Of a DNA stretch of 64,000 nt, positions 42,726 to 52,149 are shown in pieces (positions within the stretch are counted from its first letter, which is position 1; every line of letters starts with the position of its first letter). This stretch comes from UBA6168 sp964423205 (GTDB taxonomy: Bacteria; Bacteroidota; Bacteroidia; Chitinophagales; Saprospiraceae): positions 62,001 to 126,000 of the forward strand of contig CAYRDX010000002.1 of assembly GCA_964423205.1 (NCBI GenBank), read 5' to 3'. Position numbers and translations under genes: made by a program. The notes under the pieces are model-generated. The model saw only the letters and a list, made by a program, of their open reading frames with translations, searched no databases and was not told where the DNA came from.

Positions 42726-44639
42726 ATGAAAAACCAAGAGAATCTCCCCGGTGATAATAGCCTGCCTTCTACAAGAGAAGATTTTGAGCAATTGATTACA
42801 TTCTCTTCTGAGGAATTCAAATACTCCGTTGAGGATTTTTTCAGAAAACCAGAAAAATCCCGGTATCAGCTATCTCCCAACGGTAACTTTATTTCCTATT
42901 TGGGGCCTTACCAACAAAGACTTAACATCTTCCTGCATCCTGTTGACTCGGAAGAAATAATAAGAGTAACGGAAGTAACTGACCGAGATATCAGCTGGTA
43001 TATCTGGAAAGGCGAAGACAGGCTTATCTATGCAAAGGACAAAGACGGCGATGAAAATTTTCATTTATTTGGTGTAAACCGTGATGGCACTGAATTGATG
43101 GAATTGACACCTTTTGATGGCGTAAGAATTGACCTCGTTGATGACCTGATAGATGAAGTTGATTTTGTAATGATTCAAATGAATTTGAACAACCCTCACT
43201 TGTTTGATCCTTATCGACTGAATATAAGAACAGGGGAACTGATTCAGTTAGCCGAAAATACCAATGTCATGGAGCCAATAGATGGTTGGATGACTGACCA
43301 TAAAGGCAAATTGAGGTTGGCAACAAAAGTCGTTGGTGGCACCAATACAACATTATTGTATAGGGAATCTGAGGCCGACTCATTCAGAGAAGTGATTACC
43401 ACAGACTTCAGGGAAAATGTAACGCCACTCTTTTTTGAATTCGATAATGGGAATGTTATTTATGCATCTTCCAATTTAGGAAGGGACAAAAGTGTCATTA
43501 TCCGGTTTGACCTGGATAAAGCCACAGAAGCTGGAGTACCTGTTTTCGAACACGCACAGGTGGATGTGGCGGATTTATCGTATTCGAGAAAGCGAAAAGT
43601 CCTGACTACGGTCAATTACATAACAGATAAGAAACACCACCATTTCCTTGATGGTGAATTTGAAAAGCATTTCCAGATTCTCCAGTCAAAGCTTGGCAAC
43701 TATGAAATTATCATCGCGAGTACAAATCTCGAGGAAGATAAATTCATGATTAGAACGTACAGCGATCGCTCGCTCGGGGCATATTTTCTGTACGACACAG
43801 TTTCTCAGGAACTTAGGCCGATTAGCCAGATAAGTCCCTGGTTGGATGAAAATGACCTGTGTGAAATGAAGCCTGTCTCCTATACTTCCCGGGATGGATT
43901 GACAATTCACGGCTACCTTACCTTACCGAAAAACGTTCCTTCTAAGAATCTGAGAGTCGTTGTCAATCCACATGGAGGCCCGTGGGTGCGCGACGTTTGG
44001 ACTTACAATCCGGAGGTGCAGTTGCTTGCCAACAGGGGTTATGCTGTTTTTCAGATGAATTACCGGGGAAGCACCGGCTATGGCAGGGCATTTTGGGAAT
44101 GTAGTTTCAGGCAATGGGGCAAGAAAATGCAGGATGACATCAGCGATGGTGTTAGATGGCTGATTGAAAAGGGTATTGCCGATCCGTCAAAGGTGGCCAT
44201 CTACGGTGGTAGTTATGGTGGATACGCTACTTTAGCAGGATTAACTTTTAGTCCGGAGCTTTATGCTTGTGGTATCGATTATGTGGGTGTGTCCAATCTG
44301 TTCACTTTTCTGGATACCATTCCACCTTATTGGAAACCTTATCTGGATATGATGTATGAAATGGTGGGACATCCTGAAAAGGATAAACAATTGATGTATG
44401 AGGCGTCACCAGTATATCATATCGACAAGATTAAAGCTCCACTTTTAGTAGTGCAGGGGGCCAATGACCCCAGAGTAAATATTGATGAAAGTGATCAGAT
44501 TGTAAGAGCTTTGCGCTCAAGAGGACTGGATGTCCCATACTTGGCAAAATACGATGAAGGTCATGGTTTCCAAAACCAGGAGAACCAGTTCGAGTTTTAC
44601 AAAATCATGCTGGGCTTCTTTGCAAAATACCTGAATTGA
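42726..44639 (+). CDS. S9 family prolyl oligopeptidase-like serine peptidase
   Basis: 637 residues: N-terminal beta-propeller (about 40-370) and a C-terminal alpha/beta-hydrolase domain with S496 (VAIYGGSYGGYATL), D581 (VQGANDPRVN) and H613 (YDEGHGFQNQ). This is the acylaminoacyl-peptidase/S9C layout. There is no signal peptide (MKNQENLPGDNSLPS), so it should act in the cytoplasm on short peptides. Single gene with a terminator after it; 250 bp of upstream DNA has no clear promoter box. Confidence 0.9.
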   Translation: MKNQENLPGDNSLPSTREDFEQLITFSSEEFKYSVEDFFRKPEKSRYQLSPNGNFISYLGPYQQRLNIFLHPVDSEEIIRVTEVTDRDISWYIWKGEDRLIYAKDKDGDENFHLFGVNRDGTELMELTPFDGVRIDLVDDLIDEVDFVMIQMNLNNPHLFDPYRLNIRTGELIQLAENTNVMEPIDGWMTDHKGKLRLATKVVGGTNTTLLYRESEADSFREVITTDFRENVTPLFFEFDNGNVIYASSNLGRDKSVIIRFDLDKATEAGVPVFEHAQVDVADLSYSRKRKVLTTVNYITDKKHHHFLDGEFEKHFQILQSKLGNYEIIIASTNLEEDKFMIRTYSDRSLGAYFLYDTVSQELRPISQISPWLDENDLCEMKPVSYTSRDGLTIHGYLTLPKNVPSKNLRVVVNPHGGPWVRDVWTYNPEVQLLANRGYAVFQMNYRGSTGYGRAFWECSFRQWGKKMQDDISDGVRWLIEKGIADPSKVAIYGGSYGGYATLAGLTFSPELYACGIDYVGVSNLFTFLDTIPPYWKPYLDMMYEMVGHPEKDKQLMYEASPVYHIDKIKAPLLVVQGANDPRVNIDESDQIVRALRSRGLDVPYLAKYDEGHGFQNQENQFEFYKIMLGFFAKYLN

Positions 44640-44674
44640 TTGGCAGCATTTGAACTGTTATCTTTAAACTAATT

Positions 44675-44717
44675 GAGGCTGTATCAGAAGTTAATTGCTG
44701 ACACAGCCTCTTTCTTA
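44675..44717 (+). terminator. Intrinsic terminator after the S9 peptidase gene
   Basis: GAGGCTGTATCAG (44675-44687) pairs with CTGACACAGCCTC (44698-44710) with one mismatch, followed by TTTCTTATT. Confidence 0.85.
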
Positions 44718-44747
44718 TTCAAGACTATTTAAATAAGGCGTTTATTT

Positions 44748-46163
44748 TTATTCCTCAGTTTTTTCTTCCTGAGCCTTTTTCTTCTTTGCACTCTCCTCGG
44801 TTTCCCTGTATACCTGACTCCCGGGTTTTAGTTTTTTGGAAACAGCTGTATAAGGCCCTTTGACAACCTCATCCCCTTCATTAACTCCGGAGAGAATTTC
44901 AATATAGTCGCTGTTTTGAATGCCTGTTTTTACCTCAACCATATTCACCGTATCACCTTTCATGTAAACAAACACTACTTCTTTTATGTCCTCATCATAA
45001 GAAGTAGTTGTTCGCGCCTTTTTTGCCTCTTCAATTTCTTTCTTGTCCCGATCTCGCGTAGAAACGGATTGAATGGAAACACTAACCACTTTATCAACAG
45101 TCTTGGTATAAATCTCCACCGCAGCCGACATACCGGGGCGGAATGGAAAGGGTTTATTGGCACTGATAAGGTCCTTGTATGAAGCAGGGTCAATGTCGAT
45201 TGTGACTATAAAGTTAGTCACCTGGTCTGTTGTGAGGTTAACAACACCAGCCTGAGATCCTGTCAGGTTATTGGCAGTGTGTGCTATTTCAACGATTTTA
45301 CCCTGGAACTTACGCCCCAGGTAAGCATCAATTTCAATATCGGCCGTTTGGCCCAGGACAATTCTGGGAAGGTCGTTTTCCGTCACTTCAACTTTAACTT
45401 CCATATCCCTTAGGTCTGCTATGCGCAGGATTTCAGTACCTGCCATCATAGATGTACCCACCACGCGTTCACCTTTTTCAACATTCAGTTTGGAAACGAT
45501 ACCGGACATGCTGGCATAAATGGTTGTTCTCTTCAAGCTGGTAGAAATTTCCTTGAGCGTTGCTTCAGCACTTTTGACCTGAAATTCGGCAGCTTTTGCG
45601 CTTTCCTGGCTGGAGCGGATATTGGCATCCGATGACCTCAGGTTAGCTTCCAATGAGCGCACATTCGCCAGAGAAGCATCGTAGTCCGCTTGTGCTATGA
45701 CGCCATCAGAACGAAGTTTCTCGTTGCGTTTATGGATTTCAGCGGCATTGGTGAGTTGGGCCTGAATTTGTTCTCTTTGTGCCCTGAAAGATTCTATTTG
45801 TGCTTTCGAATTCCCCAAAGCAGATTTAGAGCTATTCACCAGAGCCTGAGCCCTTTCCACCTGTGAGTTGTATGCTTCAGGGTCAACACGTGCCAGCACT
45901 TGTCCGACTGTCACACTATCTCCCTCAGCAACATACAGCTCCACAATCTCACCGGAAACGTCAGAGCTGATTTTGACTTCCAGTTTTGGAAATACCTTGC
46001 CACTGGCTTCCACTGTTTCCTGAATAGTGCGGAGTTCAGCTTTCTCGGTTTGCACTTCCTCCCCCGTCTTTTTATTTCTGTTGACAATTGCTGCGACGGC
46101 AACAAGCACAACGACAAGGCCTACTAATGAATAAATAAGGATGTTCCGGTTTTTCTTTGCCAT
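44748..46163 (-). CDS. Efflux periplasmic adaptor (MacA/HlyD family)
   Basis: A 471-residue adaptor with an N-terminal membrane helix (NILIYSLVGLVVVLVAVAAI), lipoyl motif (VEASGKVFPKLEVKISSDVS, GEIVELYVAEGDSV), a long coiled-coil hairpin (about 85-200), beta-barrel and membrane-proximal domains, and a charged Lys/Glu tail. Start at 46163 (MAKKNRNILIYS) because the upstream codons are unlike the family. It resembles MacA-type adaptors. The TolC-like gene is upstream in the same operon (57 bp), but no MacB or RND pump gene follows; the operon ends at the convergent S9 gene. Confidence 0.88.
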   Translation of the reverse strand: MAKKNRNILIYSLVGLVVVLVAVAAIVNRNKKTGEEVQTEKAELRTIQETVEASGKVFPKLEVKISSDVSGEIVELYVAEGDSVTVGQVLARVDPEAYNSQVERAQALVNSSKSALGNSKAQIESFRAQREQIQAQLTNAAEIHKRNEKLRSDGVIAQADYDASLANVRSLEANLRSSDANIRSSQESAKAAEFQVKSAEATLKEISTSLKRTTIYASMSGIVSKLNVEKGERVVGTSMMAGTEILRIADLRDMEVKVEVTENDLPRIVLGQTADIEIDAYLGRKFQGKIVEIAHTANNLTGSQAGVVNLTTDQVTNFIVTIDIDPASYKDLISANKPFPFRPGMSAAVEIYTKTVDKVVSVSIQSVSTRDRDKKEIEEAKKARTTTSYDEDIKEVVFVYMKGDTVNMVEVKTGIQNSDYIEILSGVNEGDEVVKGPYTAVSKKLKPGSQVYRETEESAKKKKAQEEKTEE

Positions 46164-46220
46164 GATTGAAATTGAATTATTGATTGTCAACTGAATGCGC
46201 CATGATTCTGTAATCCGATG

Positions 46221-47645
46221 TTAATCCAGTTTAAGGGGTTTACCCAAATAAAAGTCTATGATTTTTAATCTGAAAAGGTAGTCGTACTTGGCAACTATTG
46301 TTTCAGTTTCAGCTATGTCTAATGTATTGCGGGCTATGGTCAGTTGAAGGCTGTTGATAGAGCCCAGTTGAAAGCGCTTTTCTGCATTGGTAAATGATTC
46401 ACGGGCTGCCTGAGTGGCAATCTGCGCTGCTTCCAATGACCTTCTGGCTGCACGGGCATTTGCCAGGGCTTGCTGAATCTCGGACTTCAACTGCTGCTTG
46501 GTCAGGTCGTTTTGAACCTCGGCAGCAATTACACCAATTTTCGCTCTTTCTTTGTTTATCTTGTTCAGGCCGTTGTTGTAAATGGGGACACTCAGGTTTA
46601 CACCCATGCTTTGTCCGAAATTCTCTTCTAATTGATCAAAATAGGGCTTGTTGATTAAAGTGGGAACCTCCACATCAAAGCCAACATTCACAGCCGTGTT
46701 GTCAATATAAAAGGTTTGAGTTTGACGCTTTGTAGAGTAGTTGGAAATGGACTTAGAAAGACTGGACCAACGGGTATCCAATCCTGCAAACATAAAAAGA
46801 GATGGCATCATTGCAGCCTGCGCAATTTCAACATCCAAAAGAGCGGATTGCAGCGCTAATTCCTCTCTTCTGATTTGAGGCTGGGTTCCCAAAGCAGAAA
46901 CATAGGTTTCATCAAAAGTATAAGCATCTGGATTGGCATCGCTGGGTATGACTACGACTGGGGCTACTACTTTGATGTCTCTGGTGGCATCTAACTGCAT
47001 CAGCTCCTTTAAAGCCAGGTAATTGATGTCAATCATGTTTTGTGCGCTGACAATGGTCTGTTCATCACGAGCAATTTGTGCCAGAACATCGAGCCGGTCA
47101 TTGGCGGGTAAAGTGCCTGCCTGAATCAGTTTATCGGTGTAATCCAATTGCTGTACGGAAAGAGCCTTCCTTTTCCTGGCGTTTTCAAACTGTTCCTGCC
47201 CCATCAGAATCTGCAAATAGGTGTTGGCAATATTCAGAGCCAGGTTATTGAAGATGAAATCTGCGTCAGCTTCAGCAGCCTGAATACCAAGATTTCCTTT
47301 TTTGATGTTGTTGTTGATTCTGTTTCCAGAGTATAAAGCCAGGCTGAAGTCAAGTCCAAAACTTTGGGAATAAATGTCTCTGGTATCAAAACTATTGGTA
47401 GTTGGGTCGATTGTCCGGCCAAGTTGAAGGGCACCAAAAGATGAACCACTGATATTTGGATATCGTGCTTGCTTGTATTGCTTATCTGATAATCTTGCCA
47501 TTTCAATACCGTTGACAGCTTGCTTCAATGAAAGACTGTTATTGAAGGCATACTCTATACATTCCTGCAGCGTCATGGAATTCTGTGCTCTGGCAGCAGA
47601 AAGCAACGTGAGGAAAAAAATCAGAAAGCTAAATGATTTGAACAT
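46221..47645 (-). CDS. TolC-family outer-membrane efflux channel
   Basis: 474 residues. Signal peptide MFKSFSFLIFFLTLLSAARA then QNSMTLQECIEYAFNNSLSL, the usual start of TolC-like proteins. Two repeats of coiled-coil helices and short strands follow (ALNIANTYLQILMGQEQFEN; ALANARAARRSLEAAQIATQ). It should be an outer-membrane exit duct for the adaptor encoded next. I start at 47645; an ATG nine codons upstream weakens the signal peptide. Confidence 0.9.
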   Translation of the reverse strand: MFKSFSFLIFFLTLLSAARAQNSMTLQECIEYAFNNSLSLKQAVNGIEMARLSDKQYKQARYPNISGSSFGALQLGRTIDPTTNSFDTRDIYSQSFGLDFSLALYSGNRINNNIKKGNLGIQAAEADADFIFNNLALNIANTYLQILMGQEQFENARKRKALSVQQLDYTDKLIQAGTLPANDRLDVLAQIARDEQTIVSAQNMIDINYLALKELMQLDATRDIKVVAPVVVIPSDANPDAYTFDETYVSALGTQPQIRREELALQSALLDVEIAQAAMMPSLFMFAGLDTRWSSLSKSISNYSTKRQTQTFYIDNTAVNVGFDVEVPTLINKPYFDQLEENFGQSMGVNLSVPIYNNGLNKINKERAKIGVIAAEVQNDLTKQQLKSEIQQALANARAARRSLEAAQIATQAARESFTNAEKRFQLGSINSLQLTIARNTLDIAETETIVAKYDYLFRLKIIDFYLGKPLKLD

Positions 47646-47859
47646 TCGAATTTTATGATTCCCTATTCTCATGGATGAAATTTTGTTTTTGTGGAAGCAA
47701 TAATAGAAAGTGCATTATCCGGTTGGATAAATAATTCTATCAATAGCTGCTTTAATTGGATTAATGTATCCATAGAATCCTTACGTCGTGAAGGTCTTTT
47801 TTTAAGGAAAACTTTGCAAGTTGAGAATTCTCAGGAGTTGCTGAAAATAAAGGACTGGA

Positions 47860-48819
47860 TTATCTGATTGGCTGTCTTTGTAACCATTGTATGACTTCAG
47901 TATTTGTCTTGCCTCTTATTTCGTCCGGCACTTCCATTACTTTAGCTTTTGACAAGTTTACCCCAACTGATTTGACAAGGGCATCTCTTGGTCGCAGAAC
48001 GATAAAGGCACCGTTCGAAACCGGGCTTTGAGCATGCTCAAATAACACGGGTTCTTTGAAAAGTGGCATTAGGTCAAAAATCTCAGTCTCCGCATTATAG
48101 GTGGGCATCAAGGCCTGTTGTTTACCAGAACCATCTTTTGAGCTGAGAAGAAACAGTGCATTAAAACCCATTCCATCATCACCTTCCCTTTCTGCGATTG
48201 GAAGCACAGGTACTATGTTTGAAAATTCCGACAAGTCAAAAACAAAAGCCCCTTTGTCTTCAGAATGCCCGACTAAATAATTCTCCCATACTTCCAGATG
48301 ATTGATTCTGCCAGATTGGGCATCTTCTGATAGCCTGTCTTTCAAGTATTTTGGTGTTAGAGCAGAACTCAACTGTAAATTTTCCAGATCTAGAACATAG
48401 ATCTTGTCATAACCTTGAATAGCTGCCAAATGGCTGACATTGTTATAATGAATTGCCGGCAGGTAGTAAGGAAAATCTGGACTTCTGTTGACAGGCAGTT
48501 TTTTTCGAAATACTTCCCGGCAGGTAGTTTCATCCTGGACAACCAGCATTCGATGACTCTCTCCAAAATTGATATCTTCTGTTTCTTTATTGGCCAGAAT
48601 GGCTATTATCCGATTTGTTGCATTGGATATTATGAGGTTGCCTTCCAGAATCTTTCCTTCAAACTGACAATCAGGAACTGGCGGAAGGGGATTCCTTTTG
48701 TTTAATTCAAAATCAGTGGAATCAACATCGGTTACCTTATTGTCAATATTAGTCCCATTGGAACAGGAGTAAAAAAGTGAAGGCAACAGTAATAAAAGAA
48801 GGTAAAATTGAGTCTTCAT
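47860..48819 (-). CDS. Predicted lipoprotein, unknown function
   Basis: 319 residues with a lipoprotein signal (MKTQFYLLLLLLPSLFYSCS, Cys19). The mature part is beta-rich with repeats reminiscent of a propeller (IIAILANKETEDINFGESHR; KIYVLDLENLQLSSALTP; GAFVFDLSEFSNIVPVLPIA), but I recognise no family. It is the last gene of a minus-strand run that begins with dusB; 21 bp separate it from the membrane-protein gene upstream. Probably on the periplasmic side of a membrane. Confidence 0.7.
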   Translation of the reverse strand: MKTQFYLLLLLLPSLFYSCSNGTNIDNKVTDVDSTDFELNKRNPLPPVPDCQFEGKILEGNLIISNATNRIIAILANKETEDINFGESHRMLVVQDETTCREVFRKKLPVNRSPDFPYYLPAIHYNNVSHLAAIQGYDKIYVLDLENLQLSSALTPKYLKDRLSEDAQSGRINHLEVWENYLVGHSEDKGAFVFDLSEFSNIVPVLPIAEREGDDGMGFNALFLLSSKDGSGKQQALMPTYNAETEIFDLMPLFKEPVLFEHAQSPVSNGAFIVLRPRDALVKSVGVNLSKAKVMEVPDEIRGKTNTEVIQWLQRQPIR

Positions 48820-48840
48820 AGGTCAATGGATTGGACGTGC

Positions 48841-49302
48841 TCAGGAAGATTTGCGGCTTCTCTTTTTAGGTTTTTCCCATTCCTCTTTTTGTGCGTATTC
48901 CACTATCATGCGCATCATTCCAATGACAGCCAGAAATACGAGGTATCCAAAGGTCAGAACGATGTACAACCATCTGTATGAACCAGCTTCATCAATTCCC
49001 ATCCCTGAAAATAACCAGGCCAATAAGCCAGATCCGGCGGCGAGCACAATGAAACTCAAAACTGACTTTGCAATGTACTTTTCCAGTTTTTCGGAAGTCA
49101 GACACATAATTGCATTCAAGACAGCAAAAAACAAGATAAAAGCTATGGCCAGGGTCCAGGTAAAACGCCGCTCTACTTCCAAGCCGGCAGATTGCAAAAG
49201 CAGTGCGGCCAAGCTAACAGCAAGCATTGTCAACAACAGCACTGCTACCTGCAAAAAGGGGTTTTTCCAACTTTCAGGTATTCCTTTACGTGTTGAATCC
49301 AT
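48841..49302 (-). CDS. Four-helix membrane protein, unknown
   Basis: 153 residues with four hydrophobic helices (about 17-38, 47-67, 79-98, 108-130) and a basic tail (EKPKKRSRKSS). No family recognised. It lies 32 bp after rimO and 21 bp before the lipoprotein gene on the same strand, so it is probably translated from the dusB-cca-rimO message. Function unknown. Confidence 0.7.
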   Translation of the reverse strand: MDSTRKGIPESWKNPFLQVAVLLLTMLAVSLAALLLQSAGLEVERRFTWTLAIAFILFFAVLNAIMCLTSEKLEKYIAKSVLSFIVLAAGSGLLAWLFSGMGIDEAGSYRWLYIVLTFGYLVFLAVIGMMRMIVEYAQKEEWEKPKKRSRKSS

Positions 49303-49334
49303 AGCAATGTTATTTATGATTCGGTATGCTCTTG

Positions 49335-50660
49335 TCAGAAGTCAGAACCTTTGGTCAATTCTCCATACAAATCAAATTCCGCTGCGTCGGTAATGGTTAT
49401 TTGCGCAAAGTCACCGATTCGAATAAATGAGTCACTGGCTTTCACCAATACTTCATTATCCACTTCAGGTGAGTCTCCTTCCGTTCTGCCCACGAAGTAT
49501 TCACCTTCTTTCCGGTCGAATAAGACTTTCAGGTTCTGGCCAATTTTTTCCTGATTTTTTCGCAGGGAAATTTCCTGCTGAATGTTCATGAGGTAATTAG
49601 CTCTTTGAACTTTCACTGTCTCACTTACATCATCCTCGAATTCGAAAGCACTTGTATTCTCTTCGTGTGAATATTGGAACACTCCCAAACGGTCGAACTC
49701 AAATTTCTGAACAAATTCGCATAATTCCTGAAACTCTTCATCTGTTTCACCGGGAAATCCAACCATCATAGTTGTTCGCAATTTCACACCAGGCACTTTT
49801 TCTCTAATGGAATGAATCAGGGATTCCGTTTCGGCCCTGGTGATTTGCCTTTTCATTCTTGCCAGCACTCCGTCGCTTGCATGTTGAAGGGGGATGTCGA
49901 GGTAATAGCAGATTTTTTCCTCTTTTGCCATAACTTCGAGAATTTCCAGTGGGAATTTGGATGGATAGGCATAGTGCAACCTGATCCATTCAATGCCATC
50001 TACGACTGCTAATTGGCTCAATAATTCTGGCAAAGCCCTTTTCTTGTAGATATCCAGCCCATAATAGGTTAGTTCCTGGGCAATGAGGATGATTTCCACC
50101 ACGCCGTTTCGGGCGAGATTTTGCGCCTCTTTTACCAATGACTCAATTGGTCTGCTGACATGAGCACCTCGCATGAGCGGAATGGCACAAAATGAGCATA
50201 TCCGGTTACAACCCTCAGAGATTTTAAGATAGGCATAATGAGGTGGGGTAGTAATCTGTCTTTCACCAATGAGGTCGTGTTTGTAATCTGCATTGAGTTT
50301 TGCCAATAGTCCAGGCAACTCCAAAGTGCCAAACCAGGCATCCACTTCCGGAATCTCAATAGCCAATTCATCTTTGTAACGTTGGGAAAGACAGCCCGTA
50401 ACATAGAGTTTATCAATTCCACCGCTTTCCTTAATGCCGGCAAATTCTATGATGGTGTCGATGCTTTCCTGTTTTGCCACATCGATAAAGCCGCAGGTGT
50501 TGACGATTACCACATTGGCCTCTATTTCACCGTTGTCGTGATAGACATCAAATTCGTTCGCTTTCAGCTGTGTAATCAGATTCTCACTGTCCACGAGGTT
50601 TTTGGAGCAGCCAAGTGTAATTACATTTACCTTATCCTTTTTCGTCGTTTTAGTCTTCAT
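49335..50660 (-). CDS. rimO: Ribosomal protein S12 methylthiotransferase RimO
   Basis: A 441-residue radical SAM enzyme that methylthiolates an Asp of ribosomal protein S12. N-terminal UPF0004 domain with NVITLGCSKNLVDSENLITQ and NTCGFIDVAKQESIDTI (the GFI..AK.ES pattern marks RimO, not MiaB). Radical SAM cluster SEGCNRICSFCAIP (C-x3-C-x2-C), then a TRAM domain at the C-terminus. It is 14 bp behind cca and part of a dusB-cca-rimO run. Confidence 0.94.
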   Translation of the reverse strand: MKTKTTKKDKVNVITLGCSKNLVDSENLITQLKANEFDVYHDNGEIEANVVIVNTCGFIDVAKQESIDTIIEFAGIKESGGIDKLYVTGCLSQRYKDELAIEIPEVDAWFGTLELPGLLAKLNADYKHDLIGERQITTPPHYAYLKISEGCNRICSFCAIPLMRGAHVSRPIESLVKEAQNLARNGVVEIILIAQELTYYGLDIYKKRALPELLSQLAVVDGIEWIRLHYAYPSKFPLEILEVMAKEEKICYYLDIPLQHASDGVLARMKRQITRAETESLIHSIREKVPGVKLRTTMMVGFPGETDEEFQELCEFVQKFEFDRLGVFQYSHEENTSAFEFEDDVSETVKVQRANYLMNIQQEISLRKNQEKIGQNLKVLFDRKEGEYFVGRTEGDSPEVDNEVLVKASDSFIRIGDFAQITITDAAEFDLYGELTKGSDF

Positions 50661-50674
50661 GCAATTGGTAATAA

Positions 50675-52123
50675 TTACTTGTCGGCAGTTGATTCAGTGA
50701 GAATTTTGACGGGTTTCAATTTCAGTTCTTTACCTTTCAGCAACATGTACTTATAGGCTGCTTCAAAGTTGTTGGAGATGTCACCATCCAGAATGGCTTC
50801 TTTTATGGCATTCTTGATGATTCCGACTTCCCTCGATGGCGGTATGCCAAAGGTGTTCATAATGTCGATACCAGAAACCGGTGGTTGCCAGTTGCGAAGA
50901 TGATCGGCTTGCTCTACGTCTATAAGCCTTTGCTTCAGAACTTCGTAGTTAGAAAGGTACTTTTTGACTTTTGCATCATTTTTTGAGGTAATATCGGCTT
51001 GAGCCAAAAGCATCAGGTCGTCAATATCATCGCCTGCCTCAAAGAGCAGGCGGCGGACTGCACTGTCGGTTATTTCTTCCCAAGTAAGGCTTATCGGTCT
51101 CAGATGAAGTTGCACGAGTTTTTGAACGTACTTCATGCTGCTGTCCTGGGGCAGTCGCATTTTCCGGAATAACCGAGGAACCATTGCCGCACCGAGGTTT
51201 TCATGACCGTGAAAAGTCCAGCCTTCTTTTGGGTGAAAACGTTTGGTTGGCGGCTTGGCAATATCGTGCAGCAAAGCAGCCCATCTCAACCAAATATTGT
51301 TTGAGTTTACAGCAAGGTTATCAACAACCTTCAGTGTATGGTAGAAATTGTCTTTATGTCCTATTCCATCTTTTACATCAACTCCCTGCAAGGCGGCGAG
51401 TTCCGGGAAAATAACGTGCAGAACTTCAGTGTCAAAAAGAGTTTTGAAGCCGATGGATGGTTTCTCGGTGGCCAGTATTTTTTCCAGTTCGGTAGTAATT
51501 CTCTCCTGTGAGACTATGGTCAGCCGGCTCCGGTATTTATTCATTGCCATCAGGGTCTCCTTTTCTATTGTGAAACCCAGCTCGCAGGCAAAGCGAATGC
51601 CGCGCATGATGCGCAAAGGGTCATCCGAAAAAGTCCTGCCTGGTTCAGCAGGAGTTTTGATGATCTTCTGCTCCAGGTGTTTCAGACCGTTGAAGGGGTC
51701 GAGCAAGGTGCCAAAATCTTCCTCGTTTAAACTGACTCCTAAAGCGTTGATAGTGAAATCCCGGCGCAGTTGATCATCATCCAGGGTTCCCAATTCAACT
51801 TCAGGTTTGCGGCTGTCAGAGCGGTAACTTTCCTTTCGTGCACCCACAAATTCAAATTCAATCCCCTGGTGTTTAAGCATCGCCGTTCCAAAACGGCTGT
51901 AGAAAGTTACCCTTGGGCGGGGATGCAGGAGTTGTGCTACTTGTTTGGCCAATTCGATGCCATCACCAACGCATACAATGTCAACATCTTTGTTGTTGTT
52001 GCGCCCCAGCAAACGGTCGCGCACAAAACCACCTACGATATATGCGGGAACATTGCATTTTTTGGCAGCCTGGCCAATAAGATGAAAAATCTCTCTCTCC
52101 TGCGGTTGGATTGTGAATACCAT
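50675..52123 (-). CDS. cca: CCA tRNA nucleotidyltransferase with HD domain
   Basis: A 482-residue class II nucleotidyltransferase that adds or repairs the CCA end of tRNA. Head domain: YIVGGFVRDRLLGRNNNKDV with metal ligands D46/D48 (DVDIV), then RRDFTINALGVS and DPLRIMRGIRFACELGF. The middle carries an HD phosphohydrolase domain (WAALLHDIAKPPTKRFHP). The HD domain argues for the bacterial bifunctional type rather than poly(A) polymerase. It lies 26 bp after dusB and 14 bp before rimO. Confidence 0.92.
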   Translation of the reverse strand: MVFTIQPQEREIFHLIGQAAKKCNVPAYIVGGFVRDRLLGRNNNKDVDIVCVGDGIELAKQVAQLLHPRPRVTFYSRFGTAMLKHQGIEFEFVGARKESYRSDSRKPEVELGTLDDDQLRRDFTINALGVSLNEEDFGTLLDPFNGLKHLEQKIIKTPAEPGRTFSDDPLRIMRGIRFACELGFTIEKETLMAMNKYRSRLTIVSQERITTELEKILATEKPSIGFKTLFDTEVLHVIFPELAALQGVDVKDGIGHKDNFYHTLKVVDNLAVNSNNIWLRWAALLHDIAKPPTKRFHPKEGWTFHGHENLGAAMVPRLFRKMRLPQDSSMKYVQKLVQLHLRPISLTWEEITDSAVRRLLFEAGDDIDDLMLLAQADITSKNDAKVKKYLSNYEVLKQRLIDVEQADHLRNWQPPVSGIDIMNTFGIPPSREVGIIKNAIKEAILDGDISNNFEAAYKYMLLKGKELKLKPVKILTESTADK

Positions 52124-52149
52124 TCTCTTTTTTCAACTGTATCCGCCGC

